Source of the DNA: Ctenosaura bakeri
Lineage: Eukaryota > Chordata > Lepidosauria > Squamata > Iguanidae
Length of the DNA stretch: 64,000 bases
Direction of reading: 5' to 3'
NCBI GenBank assembly: GCA_948474755.1
Contig: CAOLHI010002503.1
Coordinates: 124,001-188,000, forward strand
Made by a program: the position numbers and the translations under genes. Below are positions 11,873 to 23,666 of this stretch, one piece after another; the first letter of the stretch is position 1, and every line of letters starts with the position of its first letter. Under the pieces are notes generated by a model, which searched no databases, was not told where the DNA came from, and saw only the letters and a program-made list of their open reading frames with translations.

Positions 11873-12740
11873 TGTCCGATTTGTCCCACCTGTTTCCACT
11901 CCTTTTTGTGATTACTGTTTGGTTCTTAACCAATCCATGGGGCAATGTACACAGCATAAAAAGTGACATGTTACCAGTTCTAAGCAAATTAAAATGCAAA
12001 CAACTTTTTAAAAAGAAAATTGGTTTGCTACAGGCCTCTTCAAAAGGGCGGAAAACCCAAACCATACAAGCAGATTTGCACCCTAAATATAAAACTCATT
12101 CCTCCCCTTTCTCCATCTTTTTACTGACTCTGTTAAAATTCACTTGTTAAATACAAATATCTAAACTGGCATCTCTCCAATTTGTTTTTCATCATGAGGC
12201 CAGCAGTGAAAATAGCCAGTGTGTGAGTTTTGCCAGTCCAGCCTAAGGGCCCTTTGCCTTGCCATTTCCATAATTTGAATAGCCAATATTTAATTAGATT
12301 TCCGTGGATTACATTTCAGAAAGCTGTAACATTTCATCTAAAGAGCTTGAAAACGTGCCTTTCATTCCAATATTTGAGGACACTTCCAGCAGTGACTCTG
12401 GTAGGTGAGACCTTTTTGTCACTGAAAACAAGTCTTCTGGGGAAAATCTGTCTCTCTGGTGCTCTTCTAAGCAGGACGGCTAAAGAGATTTATCCTTCCA
12501 AGTGTTCAGAACTTACATTTCAGCACAGTCAGGCTTAAAGGCTTTGCTGTGTCTATATGATGAATCTCAAGACCTGGTAAAATTTTTCCTTCAAGGCCAA
12601 GCACCTTTATTAGCTGGCTAGTTAAGACCAATCTCTTTATGATATTTTATCACTGCAACGTTGTCACGGAATGATTGGATTGTTGGTCTAGAAATGCTCC
12701 AAAGGAACTTTTAAAATTGCACTACAGTTGAACCCATAAA
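11870..12740. other. Unannotated DNA
   Basis: No recognisable repeat or exon. The 102-codon frame at 12230-12538 has no known motif and no clear splice sites. Confidence 0.4.
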
Positions 12741-12744
12741 CCTA

Positions 12745-12960
12745 CTGTTTTATTTACATTTTACATTTATAAACTGCTTTTTTCTGAGTAGCCTACGGAG
12801 AGCGCATGGTTCCGTCCTTTTATTGTAGAGTTACAACAACCTATGAGGTAGGTTAGACGGAGACACTGTGACTGACCAAAAGGAACTTTAGGGAGCTTCA
12901 TAGATGAGTGAGGATTTGAATGAAGCTCTTACTAGTACAAGTCAAGCCACAGTAGAAACT
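12745..12960 (-). mobile_element. Ancient tRNA-SINE/MIR-like fragment
   Basis: The plus strand carries ACAACCTATGAGGTAGGTTAGACGG, then GAGTGAGGATTTGAATGAAGC. That is the antisense layout of an old vertebrate tRNA-derived SINE (AACCCTGTGAGGTAGGT... GGGGATTTGAACC). It is strongly diverged, and the limits are approximate. Confidence 0.5.
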
Positions 12961-14283
12961 ACACAACACTTCTAATTTACTTCACAGCACGTCTTGCGGC
13001 AACCAGTGCTTGATGGTTTTGAAAGAACTCTGGAAGCATATTTGTCATTCTAAAGCAGTTTTTTTAAAAATTTCATTATGTATGAGATACAGTGGCCATT
13101 TTACAGGTTCATGCCCCATTACCTCCTCAGTGATCATAGTACAGGATTTTCCCACTTAGTACTTGGAAAATGCAGGTCTCAAAATTTTATATACTTAACT
13201 GTCTGTGTCTTCTTATTGTATTTGAAATACCGCAAAATTTTGAATGAAACTTATTTCACTTGGTAACTTTTCTTATGACATTTTGCTCTGGAATGAAACA
13301 GCCGTCTTTCTCATTTATAAAATGTAAGCTGAGAATCATTTGAAATAATGCTGTCTGACTGATAAACTGTTTCTTGAGTACCAGTGTTGATTGAGTATCA
13401 GCAAGACATTGTACAGCTGCTATAATATACCAAAAATGTAGGTAGATAAATTTAAAAAAATGTTTTAGATGGAGAAATAGATAAATGACATTATCCAGGA
13501 GTTCTAACTTCTAAACAATTTATGGATTTATCCAGAAGCTAGTTCGTGATATTGCATATTGAAATATGCTAGGAGCTGAAATAGACAATACCTACATAAT
13601 GTTTTAAAATTCTGCTCCCCTCTCTATAGGAAAATTAAAAGAAAAGAAAAGAAAAAGAAGATGCTGCCTGTTGAGGACATATGCAACAAAAGGCAACATT
13701 ATTCTGAAGTAGCCTGTTAATATGGTTACAGGGGATGAGCCAAGAAGTGCAGGTGTGAACTAAGTCCATCTTTTTCCCACTGCCAAGTTGCTTTGAAGCA
13801 CCAGAAATCAATCCAGCCAACAAGAACAATGGAACTCTGCAACTGCTGAGTTGCGTGCCTTTAACAGTCCAATTCCATCTTTTGTCAAACAATTACAGGC
13901 TAGCTAGGACTATGCCCAAATCTTCTTAAATAAACCCAATATTTTTACTGTGCAAGAGACATTCACCAGCATCTAGAGGCTGGAACTTCTACTGACTACA
14001 GTTCCTTGAATCCCCCCAGCAGTAGCGGCAGCAGCAGCAGCAGTGGCTGAACGATTCTGGTACCTGTAGCCCATAAAATTTAAATTTCTAAGTTCTCCCT
14101 GTGTGTATGAAATTGCATCATTTCAGATGCAATATCACACCCCAAGGAAATGAACAACTCACATATAACAAGCAAATGGTTGTGGCAAACATTATACATT
14201 TTTGTTTTTCATTATTTTGAGGGAGAAAGGATAGAACAAAATGAGGTGGGGGGAACTGAAAAGCTTTCAAGTCAGATTGGGAT
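12961..14283. other. Unannotated DNA with small simple repeats
   Basis: Mostly unique-looking. It contains a GAAAA-rich purine run (13634-13660), a CAG-type run (14023-14045) and, around it, a weak hAT-MITE-like inverted pair (CTACAGTTCC at about 13998 and GATTCTGGTACCTGTAG at about 14053). Confidence 0.45.
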
Positions 14284-15193
14284 TGTTACCGCAGTTTGTA
14301 GCCCGGACTTGTGGGATATTAGATATCACTTTGATATCAATAATTCGGCCTTCTTTACCTTTTCCTCTCCACGTGCTGCGAGGTCCCCCAGACAAGCTCG
14401 CAGACAGGCACGGCCACTAATCGCTGTAACATTCTGAACAAATACAGGCAGGCCAGAAATAGCCATCCTGCCGCTTCAGGAGACCTCAAAGGCAAGTACT
14501 CTATTATGTATGCACGCTACTTACAAAGAACTCCCTGCCCTGAGCAGGCAGCTTGATTAGATGAATCCTCATCTGTCAAGCACTCTGCATTTGCATACTG
14601 TCTACTCTATTGATAATTCAGACTTAACTCAATCATGCTGAATTCTGACCTTTCAGAGGCTTTGTCTCCAGCCCAAAACTCATTGTTTTCCCCAAGTACA
14701 GACTAGCCTATGACCATATTTTCCCCTATTAAAACCCTTGACTTTGAGAGCTTCTTCGGATCGTTCCCGACTTCCATCCTGCCTTGCTGCCGCTTTGCTT
14801 GGCTAGCCTTCCCCTCAGTCCCACGTACTGAGAAACTCCATACCTACGAACTTCCGCTGCAGACTACCTGGGCTTCAGGACAGGTGTGGTATTACCCAAA
14901 CCAACAACTCCTCTAAAAACCTCTCTATCCCACTCCAACCTTTATTTCTCTAGTTATTTGAGTGAGTGTGCTGCATACACTGTTTGATTGTATTGTAATA
15001 AAAACAATTATTATTGTTCCACTTCTGTTTGCTCCTTGGCTCGGCCTGACCCCATAGACATTGGGTAAAAGATCTCGCTCCATTGCCCTGCCTCTCGTAT
15101 TGCTAGCTTGTGTTCTTTGCTAATTTCCCCAACTCGTATAATTTGGAGCGCACTTAGGTGTCTCTCACGGGACCCCCAGAGATCAGGGTAACA
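14284..15193 (+). mobile_element. Solo LTR of an endogenous retrovirus-like element
   Basis: The 910-bp element begins TGTTACCGCAG and ends GGGTAACA, the short inverted termini of an LTR. A TATA-like TATTAAAA sits at 14727-14734. A polyadenylation signal AATAAA at 14997-15002 is followed by a T/G-rich stretch, in the order expected of U3-R-U5. The last 190 bp match the minus strand of the LTR at 25672-26593 closely, and both start with TGTTACC followed by a CAGTT block. The flanks give an imperfect 4-bp duplication (GGAT / GGCT). No gag, pol or env remnant adjoins it, so it is a solo LTR left by recombination between two LTRs. Confidence 0.8.
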
Positions 15194-15372
15194 GGCTAGC
15201 CATAAAGAAAATGATGGCAGATTTATTCTACAACTGGCCAAAAAGAAAGTCATCTTTCCACAAGAAGTTGCCAGAAATGATACTACATCACAATGCAGTG
15301 TCACTTCCATGGAGCACTCTTTCTCTAGATACTAATGAACTCTATTGGACCAGAGAGGTTGAAAAGCAACAA

Positions 15373-15373
15373 T

Positions 15374-15421
<48 letters not shown>

Positions 15422-15424
15422 TTT
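15373..15424. repeat. (TTTC)n microsatellite
   Basis: About twelve perfect TTTC units. The minus-strand lysine/glutamate/arginine frame across it is an artefact. Confidence 0.95.
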
Positions 15425-15521
15425 CTTGGAGAAATTTAAGAAAAGCTTTCATTTTACTTGACATTAAAAGCTGACAATATTCTGCACCACTTTCATGGTT
15501 GAAAAATTCTTCTACAGAAGT

Positions 15522-15541
15522 GTGTGTGTGTGTGTGTGTGT
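15522..15541. repeat. (GT)n microsatellite
   Basis: Ten GT units, about 100 bp after the TTTC run. Confidence 0.9.
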
Positions 15542-16215
15542 GCCTATTAGGGGAATAGTTGATCCAACCTTGTCTGAGGCAATGCTGCGCTTTGCAGTTT
15601 ATTGTCTGTAACGAATACCACAATCTTTTGTGGCAGTTGCACATTCCTGTAGTCTAGATACATATAGTAATACAACAACATGACTATGGGACCTAAAGCA
15701 ATGCACATCACAGGAGGCAATATTTGTATTTTATATGTACTGTATTAATTTTACAGAACTTTCTTTTGTATTTCATGCCGCAGGACTGAGTTCAGAGTAT
15801 GTTACATTTGTAATTCCTAGCACATTTAAATTGGAGGTGGATGGTTATATGTGGGAGGAAAAAAAAGAGCTAAGAGTAGACTATTAGCGTTGTTGACATT
15901 TTCCATCTTTTTAAAGTGTATCATTCTGTATTTATATTAAACATTTTTTTTAAAAAAAAACAAAAGACAGCACTATAAACATTAGAAAAAAGAAAACGAA
16001 ACAGAAACATGCCAATCATTTCCTTGATATTGTTTTGACTATTTTTTAGTGGTAATTTAAATAACTTCCCTACTCCTTTTAATACACATATTTGCTTCCT
16101 AAACAAATAGGCCTTAGACTTGCTACCTTGCTTTTAATGGAGCAAATGCAGTAATAAAGGAAAACTGTCTTTCTGTGCAAGAAAGGTAAAGTTTTAGTAG
16201 TTTTTACAGAAATAT
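15542..16215. other. Unannotated AT-rich DNA
   Basis: No gene or repeat family recognised. A T run passing into an A run lies at about 15945-15961. Confidence 0.4.
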
Positions 16216-16218
16216 TAA

Positions 16219-16748
16219 TGCCCTTTCTGCCCGATGGAGCACAGCGACATCCTTTTGCTGCAGCCCCAGTGGAAGGGAAAGCACACCAGGAACTTTCCTC
16301 TCCACACGTCGCTTGGTCGCTGCAGAGGGAACACTTTGGCCCCGCCTCTTCCCTTTCTCAGTGTAGCTGGGCATTTGCCATTGCTAAACTGGGGAGGTAG
16401 GCATCACCAGCACACTTCCGTCCTTCTGCCTGGCCAGAAAAGGCAGCAGCACAATACGATGGTAAGTGTAAAATGGATTTTTTCCGTTTTACAAATACCA
16501 CACTCGCACAATACACAGGGACAAGATAGTGGCAGGACTGCAACGACCTGCAGGGCACTGCAATCATGTCCCTATGGTGGGGCAGCCACACAGTGTGGAA
16601 AGGACTCCTGTTTTACAAATACTGTGCTTGCGCGACATGTGGGGGCAAGATGGCAGCGGGACCACGACAACATCATGCAGAAGCATGACCCATGGAATGC
16701 TGTGATCATGTCCCTATGGCAGGGCAGCCATGTGGTGCAGAAAGGGCC
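16219..16748. mobile_element. Non-autonomous DNA transposon with exact TAA duplication
   Basis: The 530-bp element has a left end TGCCCTTTCTGC and a right end GCAGAAAGGGCC (inverted, one mismatch at the outer base). It is flanked by an exact 3-bp duplication TAA (16216-16218 and 16749-16751). Inside is a tandem duplication of about 120 bp, starting at TTTTACAAATAC near 16489 and again near 16611. Each unit contains ATCATGTCCCTATGG and a copy of a terminus-like GAAAGG block. A 204-codon frame runs through it but has no transposase motif and reflects high GC only. The termini resemble those at 19441, 35616, 49821 and 50475. Confidence 0.85.
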
Positions 16749-16751
16749 TAA

Positions 16752-19317
16752 ATATTCCCGAGTCAAGGGAAATGAGCTCTTTTGCTGTGTCACAATTATT
16801 TTATTCCAAAGCTATTTAAACTTGCACAATACTCAGAATTCACCATAAACTATAAACTGGATTCATTTTACAGATATGCAAGAAATAAAATACTATTGAA
16901 TTATATGAACTCCATTATTTGAGGAAAAGAGGGGAATGGAAAAAAAGACATTTTGGTAAAGCCAGTTTTCAGCTGAACAGTTCATCAGTCCATAATTACA
17001 TTAATACATTAATACGGCCGCCAGCTTTATACTGGAATGTGATTGATAACAATATGCACCTTGGTAATGTTTTCCATTAACTGGCACTAATTGCATTGTA
17101 ACTGCTGTTCAACAACCAAGCAAGGGTACCTACTAGAATGCTGTAGTAAGCTTCTGTGTAACGCAATCAGCTTGAAAAGTACTGATAACTCTGAAGCCAA
17201 GTAATAAAATGGGTACATACAGTCAGTGTATGCTAAGTTGGGAAAATTGGTTATTCTCTGGAGACAATGCTGAAAATGTATTTTGAGCTGCAGCTAACGT
17301 GAGCATTTTAGTTTCATATAATTCATATAATTTACATATTGGCTAAGTCTAATTACTAGGCAATGGAAACTTAGTAAGTTTGCATCTATGTCAGTTCCAT
17401 TGATTCAAAAGAGTGGGCAGTGTAGTAGTTGGATTCAGGGAAATGTTGTAGTTATACCAACAGTAAAAATGAGGGCAAGAAGAAAATGATGGAGAAGGCA
17501 TGGACAATAAGAAAAAGGTTTCTGTGGTGGCCACTATGGGAGAAAAGAACTGCCAGCTCCGACCCACCTTGAATGTTTTTGTGTGTGTATGTAGGAAGTT
17601 CACAAAGTCAAGGCAGTGTAGGTGGAGTGCCTTTGGCAATAGTTTCATGGCACAGGCAATTGTTCAAGCCATATCTTCTGTACTTCTTTGTCTCTGTGGA
17701 TGCCCTCTGCCAAGCGAGGTATTTGGGGAACATGTGGCTTGGATCAAACAACCTCCTTCTTCCTACATGGGCACAAAGAGTAGACTTATTTGTGCAACAG
17801 CCCATTATGTGAGCAGTGCGACCATATAACTGAAGTGAGCAACTGCATGGGAAGAAATCATGCCCCTTCAAAGGTTGCACGGGTAGATTGCCAGCACATT
17901 GGAAGTGGCATGATGTTTCATTTTTGCTTCGGCCAGTTTTGGGCCTGCAGGGGTGTAGTACCAGCCAACTGGTAGTTCTGGTTACGATATGGAAAATGAT
18001 GTGTAACCAGACTTTGATCTCATTAGGTAATTAGCATTATATCATCTTCAGTTCATGAATTAGGTCTTTTTTTTTTAGCTTATCCCTGAAATAATGCACC
18101 CTTATCAAATAGAACACAGCACTTGAAAACCTCCCTTTGACACAAGAATACATGAGATTCTGATTCACTGTCAGTTAGCTATGGTGAATACCTACATCAG
18201 AAATATTACAGCTCCTGTAATTATTGTGAATGAGTTTTATTTGTACCTTAAAAAACAAAACTTATATGAAAGTTCAAATCTGAAATAAAAATAGGCTTTA
18301 GATAAAATAGTTATAAGAAGGAATGTTTTGGAGAGAAGAGTGATCATAACCATTGTGTCCAAATGGTGTCTATTATGTGCAGCAGACTCTGAAAGCAGAG
18401 TCTGAATTTGTGGGTGCTGCAGTCAATAGGTTATTTGAAAATATAATGACACCATTATTTAAAGGTAGTATAAATGGTTAAAATTAGGCATTTATCTTGA
18501 CAACAACTTTGACCTGATGACTGTGTGGGCATAAACTGGAGTCTTTAAATAGCTTCTCTGAGTTGTCAGCCAAACAATTCTTGTTCTAAGGAATGCTTTC
18601 ATTCAACATGTTTTCAGTCACAGGGTGATCTTTGCATTGATTCCCATCACAGGATTCATATGCAAATAAGTTTTATGTATAGTTCCGAGAACAAACTTGT
18701 TTGCTGACAGTCCTGGGAATGGCAACCTGTTTTCTTTGTGGGATCATTGATAAGCAGCATTTAGAACTAGATCTCTTCACACATTATAAATTTGTAATGT
18801 ATGTTTATACTTTGTATGTGGGGACTAGGTGTCCTATTTAATCTCTGACACATCTATGAGACTGCAGAGGGACATGAGATAGGCAGGTGTTGAAGTTGAG
18901 CTAACTAAAAGATGATATGACTGGGCTGGTTGCAAAAAGATGTGATTTAGATATTCAGATATTGTTACAGCTAGCTTTGATTAAGCACCAATAAATGCTC
19001 ACAATGAGGCATCTTCTTGCTATGGAAAAAGCACTTGTGGAAGATTGCAGCACTGTCTTTTGTGATGAGAGATTTCTCACAGCTGGTGTATATAAAAACT
19101 ATCACAATCAGGTGTCAATATCGCCTCTGGTCTGCACTGATTCCTTTCTGGGAGCATCTGTTTGTGCTGACCAGTCAACTCCAGCAAGTTCTGAACTTGT
19201 TCTGGAATAACCATAAGTCAGAGCAACAAATAAGTTACAGTCAAACTCAGATAGTCAATAATGCAGCAATGAACATATTGTGCAGTGAGTGTTCTGACTC
19301 AACAACTAATGCTCTAA
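16752..19317. other. Unannotated DNA
   Basis: No recognisable repeat family or gene. Short open frames on both strands near 17391-17975 and 18995-19328 have no motif I know. A small perfect inverted repeat (AGACTCTG / CAGAGTCT) lies at about 18386-18405. Confidence 0.4.
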
Positions 19318-19984
19318 ATCAGAGGTAGGCAATGGGTGGTTTTCCAGATTCTGTTGGATTACAAACCTAAGCAGTCCTCACCACTGGCTATTCTGGACAT
19401 GCTGATGACAGCTGCAGTACAACTACACCTAGAAGACTGCAGCCCTTTCCGCACCACGCAATTAGAACGGGGCAGCGCATCCTCTCACGGAGGTCGTCTG
19501 CACCTTGGAGTGGACTAGGAGTGGACTACTTACCAGAGATCCACACCTCAGTCCGCTCCAAAACGACCCCAAGTGGTCCTCCAGCATGATTTTGAAAGAC
19601 CGGAAAAAACAGGTCTTTATTTTCCTGGAACGCACCATTGCGTTCCTGCTCCCTTGTGCAGATTTGCAGGCTCGCACCAATGCGAGCCTGCGATCTGCGG
19701 AGGGCAGGCTTTAGGTGTGGCAAGCTTCAGCAGTTGGTCAGGACCCACGACTAACCAGAAGTGGCCATTTTGGAAGCTGGAGCCACCTTTTTGGAAGCCA
19801 GAGCAGTGCAGATCTGTAGACCTCGCACTGCTCCAATTCACCCTGGACCAAGAAGGAGCCACGCGGAAGGGCTTCGGGCACAGTCCATGTTGCTTCGGAT
19901 CCCAGAAGAAGCGGTAGGTAACGGCACAGAGCAATTCCCTCGCCTCATGTGGAAAGGGCCTGCATTTTGCCCATACCTGCATTG
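19318..19984 (+). mobile_element. hAT-like MITE, split by a younger transposon
   Basis: The left part (19318-19440) reads CAGAGGTAGGCAATGGGTGG, then CAGATTCTGTTGGATTACAA, a layout common in hAT-derived MITEs. The right remnant (19961-19984) reads TGCATTTTGCCCATACCTGC, the matching terminal text. The two are separated by the 520-bp element at 19441-19960. Joining them across the TGC duplication gives a continuous hAT-type 3' region. Confidence 0.65.
19441..19960. mobile_element. Non-autonomous transposon, hairpin family, TGC duplication
   Basis: The 520-bp element has ends AGCCCTTTCC and GGAAAGGGCC and an exact 3-bp duplication TGC (19438-19440 and 19961-19963). Internally there is a row of hairpins: GAAAGACC/GGTCTTT (about 19591-19618), GGAACGC/GCGTTCC (19628-19647), and a long one (19658-19698) built on GCAGGCTCGCA / TGCGAGCCTGC. 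The same long hairpin occurs in the elements at 49821 and 50475, which also share a CCATTTT-containing segment and the GGAGGTCGTCT block. No coding capacity is seen. Confidence 0.9.
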
Positions 19985-22900
19985 AGTACTTGTGAACTAG
20001 AGGAAACCTATTGGACTCTTCTCTTCTTCTTAAAGGAGTAAACCCAGAGCAGTAAAATATCACTTTGATGTGCCTATGAGGATGAAATTAGAAGTTCCCA
20101 TGACCAATTATAAAACAAAGGATGCCAACTACGAGATCATGAGGTAAGGAAAAACAGACATCTTACAAACTTCTTCTCCTTCTGTTTCTCCTTCATTTCA
20201 TATATATCAAGGCCAATTTTCTGCACTGGGAAATGAAGCAGAAATCCACTCCATCTCCTCTCTCTTTCCTCACAGCACTTATTTGGTTCCTTCTCTCCTG
20301 CCACCATATCCATTTAGTGGCTGGTCAGGAGTGAGGGCAGTGGAGAATCATTTATGTCCCTATAGTCAGATGCACAGCAATAATGTCATCTCCCAATAAC
20401 TCCTGGGGGTCCTCTAGTCCTATGCTGACATGGAACATTTGCTGAGGTCCTGTCATTGTGTTTCCAGTTACAGGGACACAGCTTTCCATGCCATTCTCCA
20501 CAGCCCTACTTCCATTCCTTACAACTACTAAATGGCTGCATTGGAAAGGAAGGAACAAGGTGAATTTTTAGCAGGTTGGGGGTTGTTTTGCAAGGGAGGT
20601 ATTGAATTCCCTTCATGATAACTCCAAAAATGGCATACACCAGTGTTACACTGTTGTATATCAGTAAGAGGATGCCAGCCTATGTCTACAAAATTTTTCA
20701 TGAATGAGGTTTTTCAGATTGTCTTCGGATGGATGAGAAGGAATAATAAAATACAGGATGGAATTAGGGAATTGATCTGCTTTTATGAAAAAGTCATGTT
20801 CTAGAAATCAAAGGATAGCTGCTGAGGAAGGTTTTAGAAGAATGGGTTATTGTACCCAGTGTTGTGATTATCATTTTTGGCTGAGATCATTGTGATTACG
20901 TAGCATAAATCTATGCTGACAGAACTATGTGATGGTTGTTCTGTGCCGCCCTTATTGTGAATGCCGACATTGCAAAACCAATCACATAAGGGAGAAATGG
21001 TATTGGAGTTGTAGTCTAGCGCATCTCTGCAAATCCAGTGAATCAAGTTCTAAATTGAAGACACTGAAATGTGGACACTGATCACATGTATTTCTGCCTA
21101 GAAAATATATTTTCCACTCAGAAAATGGGGTTTCTGTATAGAAATACTTGTGCACCAACTAAGAATGCATAGCCATATGTGCAATGGTTGTTCACCTTGT
21201 GAAACTCAGCTTGGGCAAATGTAAATTGAATAGGACAACTGTGCAATGGCTGAAGGAGTACAACAACATGTCTAAGGGAATTTACACATGCATATGACAC
21301 CAATAGAATCCTAGCTTATGTTTCCATGTCCAAAGCTTTCCTAACATAGGCCACCTCTTTGATAGTTGGTTGATGGAGCTAGTTTCTGTGTTATTCATTC
21401 TAGAGACTGCAAAAGATACCCTTGGAAGTTTATCAATCCAGTGAAACCACTTAGTTTTAGCAGTCTAGTGAAACAGCCAGGGCTGGCACTTCAGGATTGC
21501 CCCAGACCTTGAGGTTTCTAGGCCAGAAGCTGGGACCTGGAAAGTCTCTGGTGATGTTATTAAGCATCATAGCTTGTCATTACAACGTGTATGCACACAC
21601 AAAGAATGTATGTTAGTTACCTGTTTGGTAACTAACACAAAAATCTTAAAGTGAAATGAAGGGATTATTTTTTTCTCCACTGCTTAAAGAAGGTGGGATA
21701 AGGAAACTTTAGTATAGCCTACTTCCTTCTAGCCAGAAGGTAAATGTAGAGCAGAGTAGAAAGTGAACTCTGGCACCACAGCAATTATGAAGGAAGGAGG
21801 AAACTAACTAAATAAATACATTGATCCCCTGGAGAGTCTATTGCAGAAACAAATCAATTAAGTTTTCCAAATTAAGTCGCAAGCTATTGCTTTGCTAGCT
21901 GAGCTGGAGATGTGCCCACAGTCTTTTCATCTTTCCCAGGGAAATGAGCCCATCAAGACTGGGGATTTTGCATCTTCATTTTTCACCTGGAGGTGACCCA
22001 TGAAAACTGGAGACTCAGTTTTCTGAGATCTCCACACTGAGACTGGGATCTGGCAAGCCTACAGACAACACTCTTGATCCTCTTTCTCTTGAGCAGGGCA
22101 CTGCTCTTTCTGAACTAAATGTTCAGGCCTGTCTCTAGCTCTTCCACCAATTCATACATTCCTATGTATTCAAGGATACAGGGGTACGTTAAAAGAACCA
22201 CTTGAAAAATTCTGCTTGTTTCTATGCTTCTTGAAAGGACACTTGACTTGGTGGACCATAGTCAGAACCAGCAAGGGACCTTTTTGGTTGCAAAGTAAGA
22301 GTACTTAGAATAGTTATGCTTTAACTTGTGAGTGATCCTGTGTATGTTGTTTCTTACTACATTTACAGTGTACAAGTAGACTGCGGCAATTTTAGTTTTA
22401 AAAAGTTGAATTATACAGGACTAAAGCCCTGTAGATGAAACAATGTACATAGGGCCAATCTACATGGGTCTGAAAATGCATCCTAGCTCTATGCTGACAC
22501 ACAATGTTTGCTGATTCCTGAGTTAAACCCTTTTCCTGCTCTCACAGGTTAAATGTGGGATAAAAACAATCACCTTTTGTTCCATCTCCCTTCTGGTAAT
22601 CCAAACTTTTTTTGGTCCTTTATACATGTTGTCTGCATCCAGGTTTAGTCTCAGCTTTGATCCTGCACTGGGGGTAGGTAGAGGGTGAATTGATGTTTCT
22701 GTTGTTGTCGTCATTATTTATTACCCTCTCTTTCCAGCCTGGGAACAAGGACACATACACATCACCACATGGTATTTGCTGTATGAGGGCAAGCGGTGTG
22801 TTTTTCCCCCAGAAAGAACAAATGGGGGGCAGGGAGCAGATAAAACAGTGTTCCTGTTTGGGGCCAATCCAAGGGGACTGGGGACTGGCTGGTTAGGGAG

Positions 22901-23009
22901 AGATCCTTTTCAGCTGTTGCTGCTTCTGGTAAATCAGATCCTGAGGGAATCTGAAGGTCTTTGACACAGCCATTCCATGCATCTACTGTTTTGAGGGTGA
23001 GCAAGAGCC
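19985..23009. other. Unannotated DNA
   Basis: I recognise no gene. A possible transposon terminus (GGGCCAATCTACATGGGTC) lies at about 22453, but I could not find its partner. Confidence 0.4.
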
Positions 23010-23216
23010 AGGGAGAGAGCCAGCATGGTATAGTGGTTTGAACCTTTGACTATGAGCCTGGAGGCCAGGGTTTGATTTCCTGCTCGGTCATAGAAATCCA
23101 TTGGGTGACTTTGGGCTCACTGCACACTCTCAGATCCCAGAATATCCTGTGATAGGTTCACTTTAGGGTTACCATAAGTCAGAAACAACTTGTAGGCAGA
23201 CAACAACAAGAAGAAG
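23010..23216 (+). mobile_element. Sauria-type SINE
   Basis: The tRNA-like head has the A-box region (GGTATAGTGGTTTGAACC) and a B-box-like GGTTTGATTTCC. The middle segment (CCATTGGGTGACTTTGGGCTC) and Bov-B-like tail (CACTTTAGGGTTACCATAAG, then AACAACAAGAAGAAG) follow. It is near full-length compared with the other copies in the window. Confidence 0.88.
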
Positions 23217-23308
23217 AACTAGGGCCAAGGAAGCTCAGCAGTTTCATTCATACCTTTGGCTTCTGGAAGAAAAACCAAACTCACCCTCTTTTCCCATAAA
23301 AGCAAAAG

Positions 23309-23365
23309 ACAGCTTTTACCTGGGAGTAAGTCCCACTGAAGAAGACACATATAGGCTTGTACTGT
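23309..23365 (-). mobile_element. Small dispersed-repeat fragment
   Basis: TACCTGGGAGTAAGTCCCACTG is a text common in vertebrate repeats. A plus-strand relative lies at 42444-42487 (GAAGTCAATAGCACTTACTC). I cannot name the family. Confidence 0.35.
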
Positions 23366-23470
23366 GTAAAACAGAGATAATGCAGAGGGCATATGCTAAT
23401 GAGGAGGAAATAAGGCAGGGAAATACAAATAAGCAGATTATAATTGAACAATTCAACAAATTATTCCAAA

Positions 23471-23532
23471 GTGTGTGTATGTGCACATATATATGTATGT
23501 GTGTGTGTGTATGTATGTATATATATATATTT

Positions 23533-23567
<35 letters not shown>
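23471..23567. repeat. TG/TA dinucleotide microsatellite tract
   Basis: Runs of TG with ATG interruptions pass into a nearly perfect TA run (about 23536-23567). Tyrosine/isoleucine-rich frames through it are artefacts. Confidence 0.95.
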
Positions 23568-23571
<4 letters not shown>

Positions 23572-23575
23572 GTCA

Positions 23576-23664
23576 CACATACATATATGTGCAGTATCTT
23601 TTTCCAAAAAATCCCAGAAAATCACATACATATATGTGCAGTATCTTTTTCCAAAAAATCCCAG
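23576..23664. repeat. 47-bp tandem duplication
   Basis: Two copies of a unit starting CACATACATATATGTGCAG and ending in AAAAAATCCCAG, at 23576 and 23623, virtually identical. The sequence identity implies a recent duplication next to the unstable TA tract. Confidence 0.9.
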
Positions 23665-23666
23665 GG

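Noticed and set aside
11685..12150. 84-126-codon frames around 11.8 kb
   Set aside because: They translate the GT/GA microsatellite; nothing in the flanks supports a gene.
16234..16848. 204-codon open frame on the plus strand
   Set aside because: It lies almost wholly inside the terminal-repeat transposon 16219-16748, runs past its end, and has no transposase or other motif; the tandem duplication and higher GC explain the openness.
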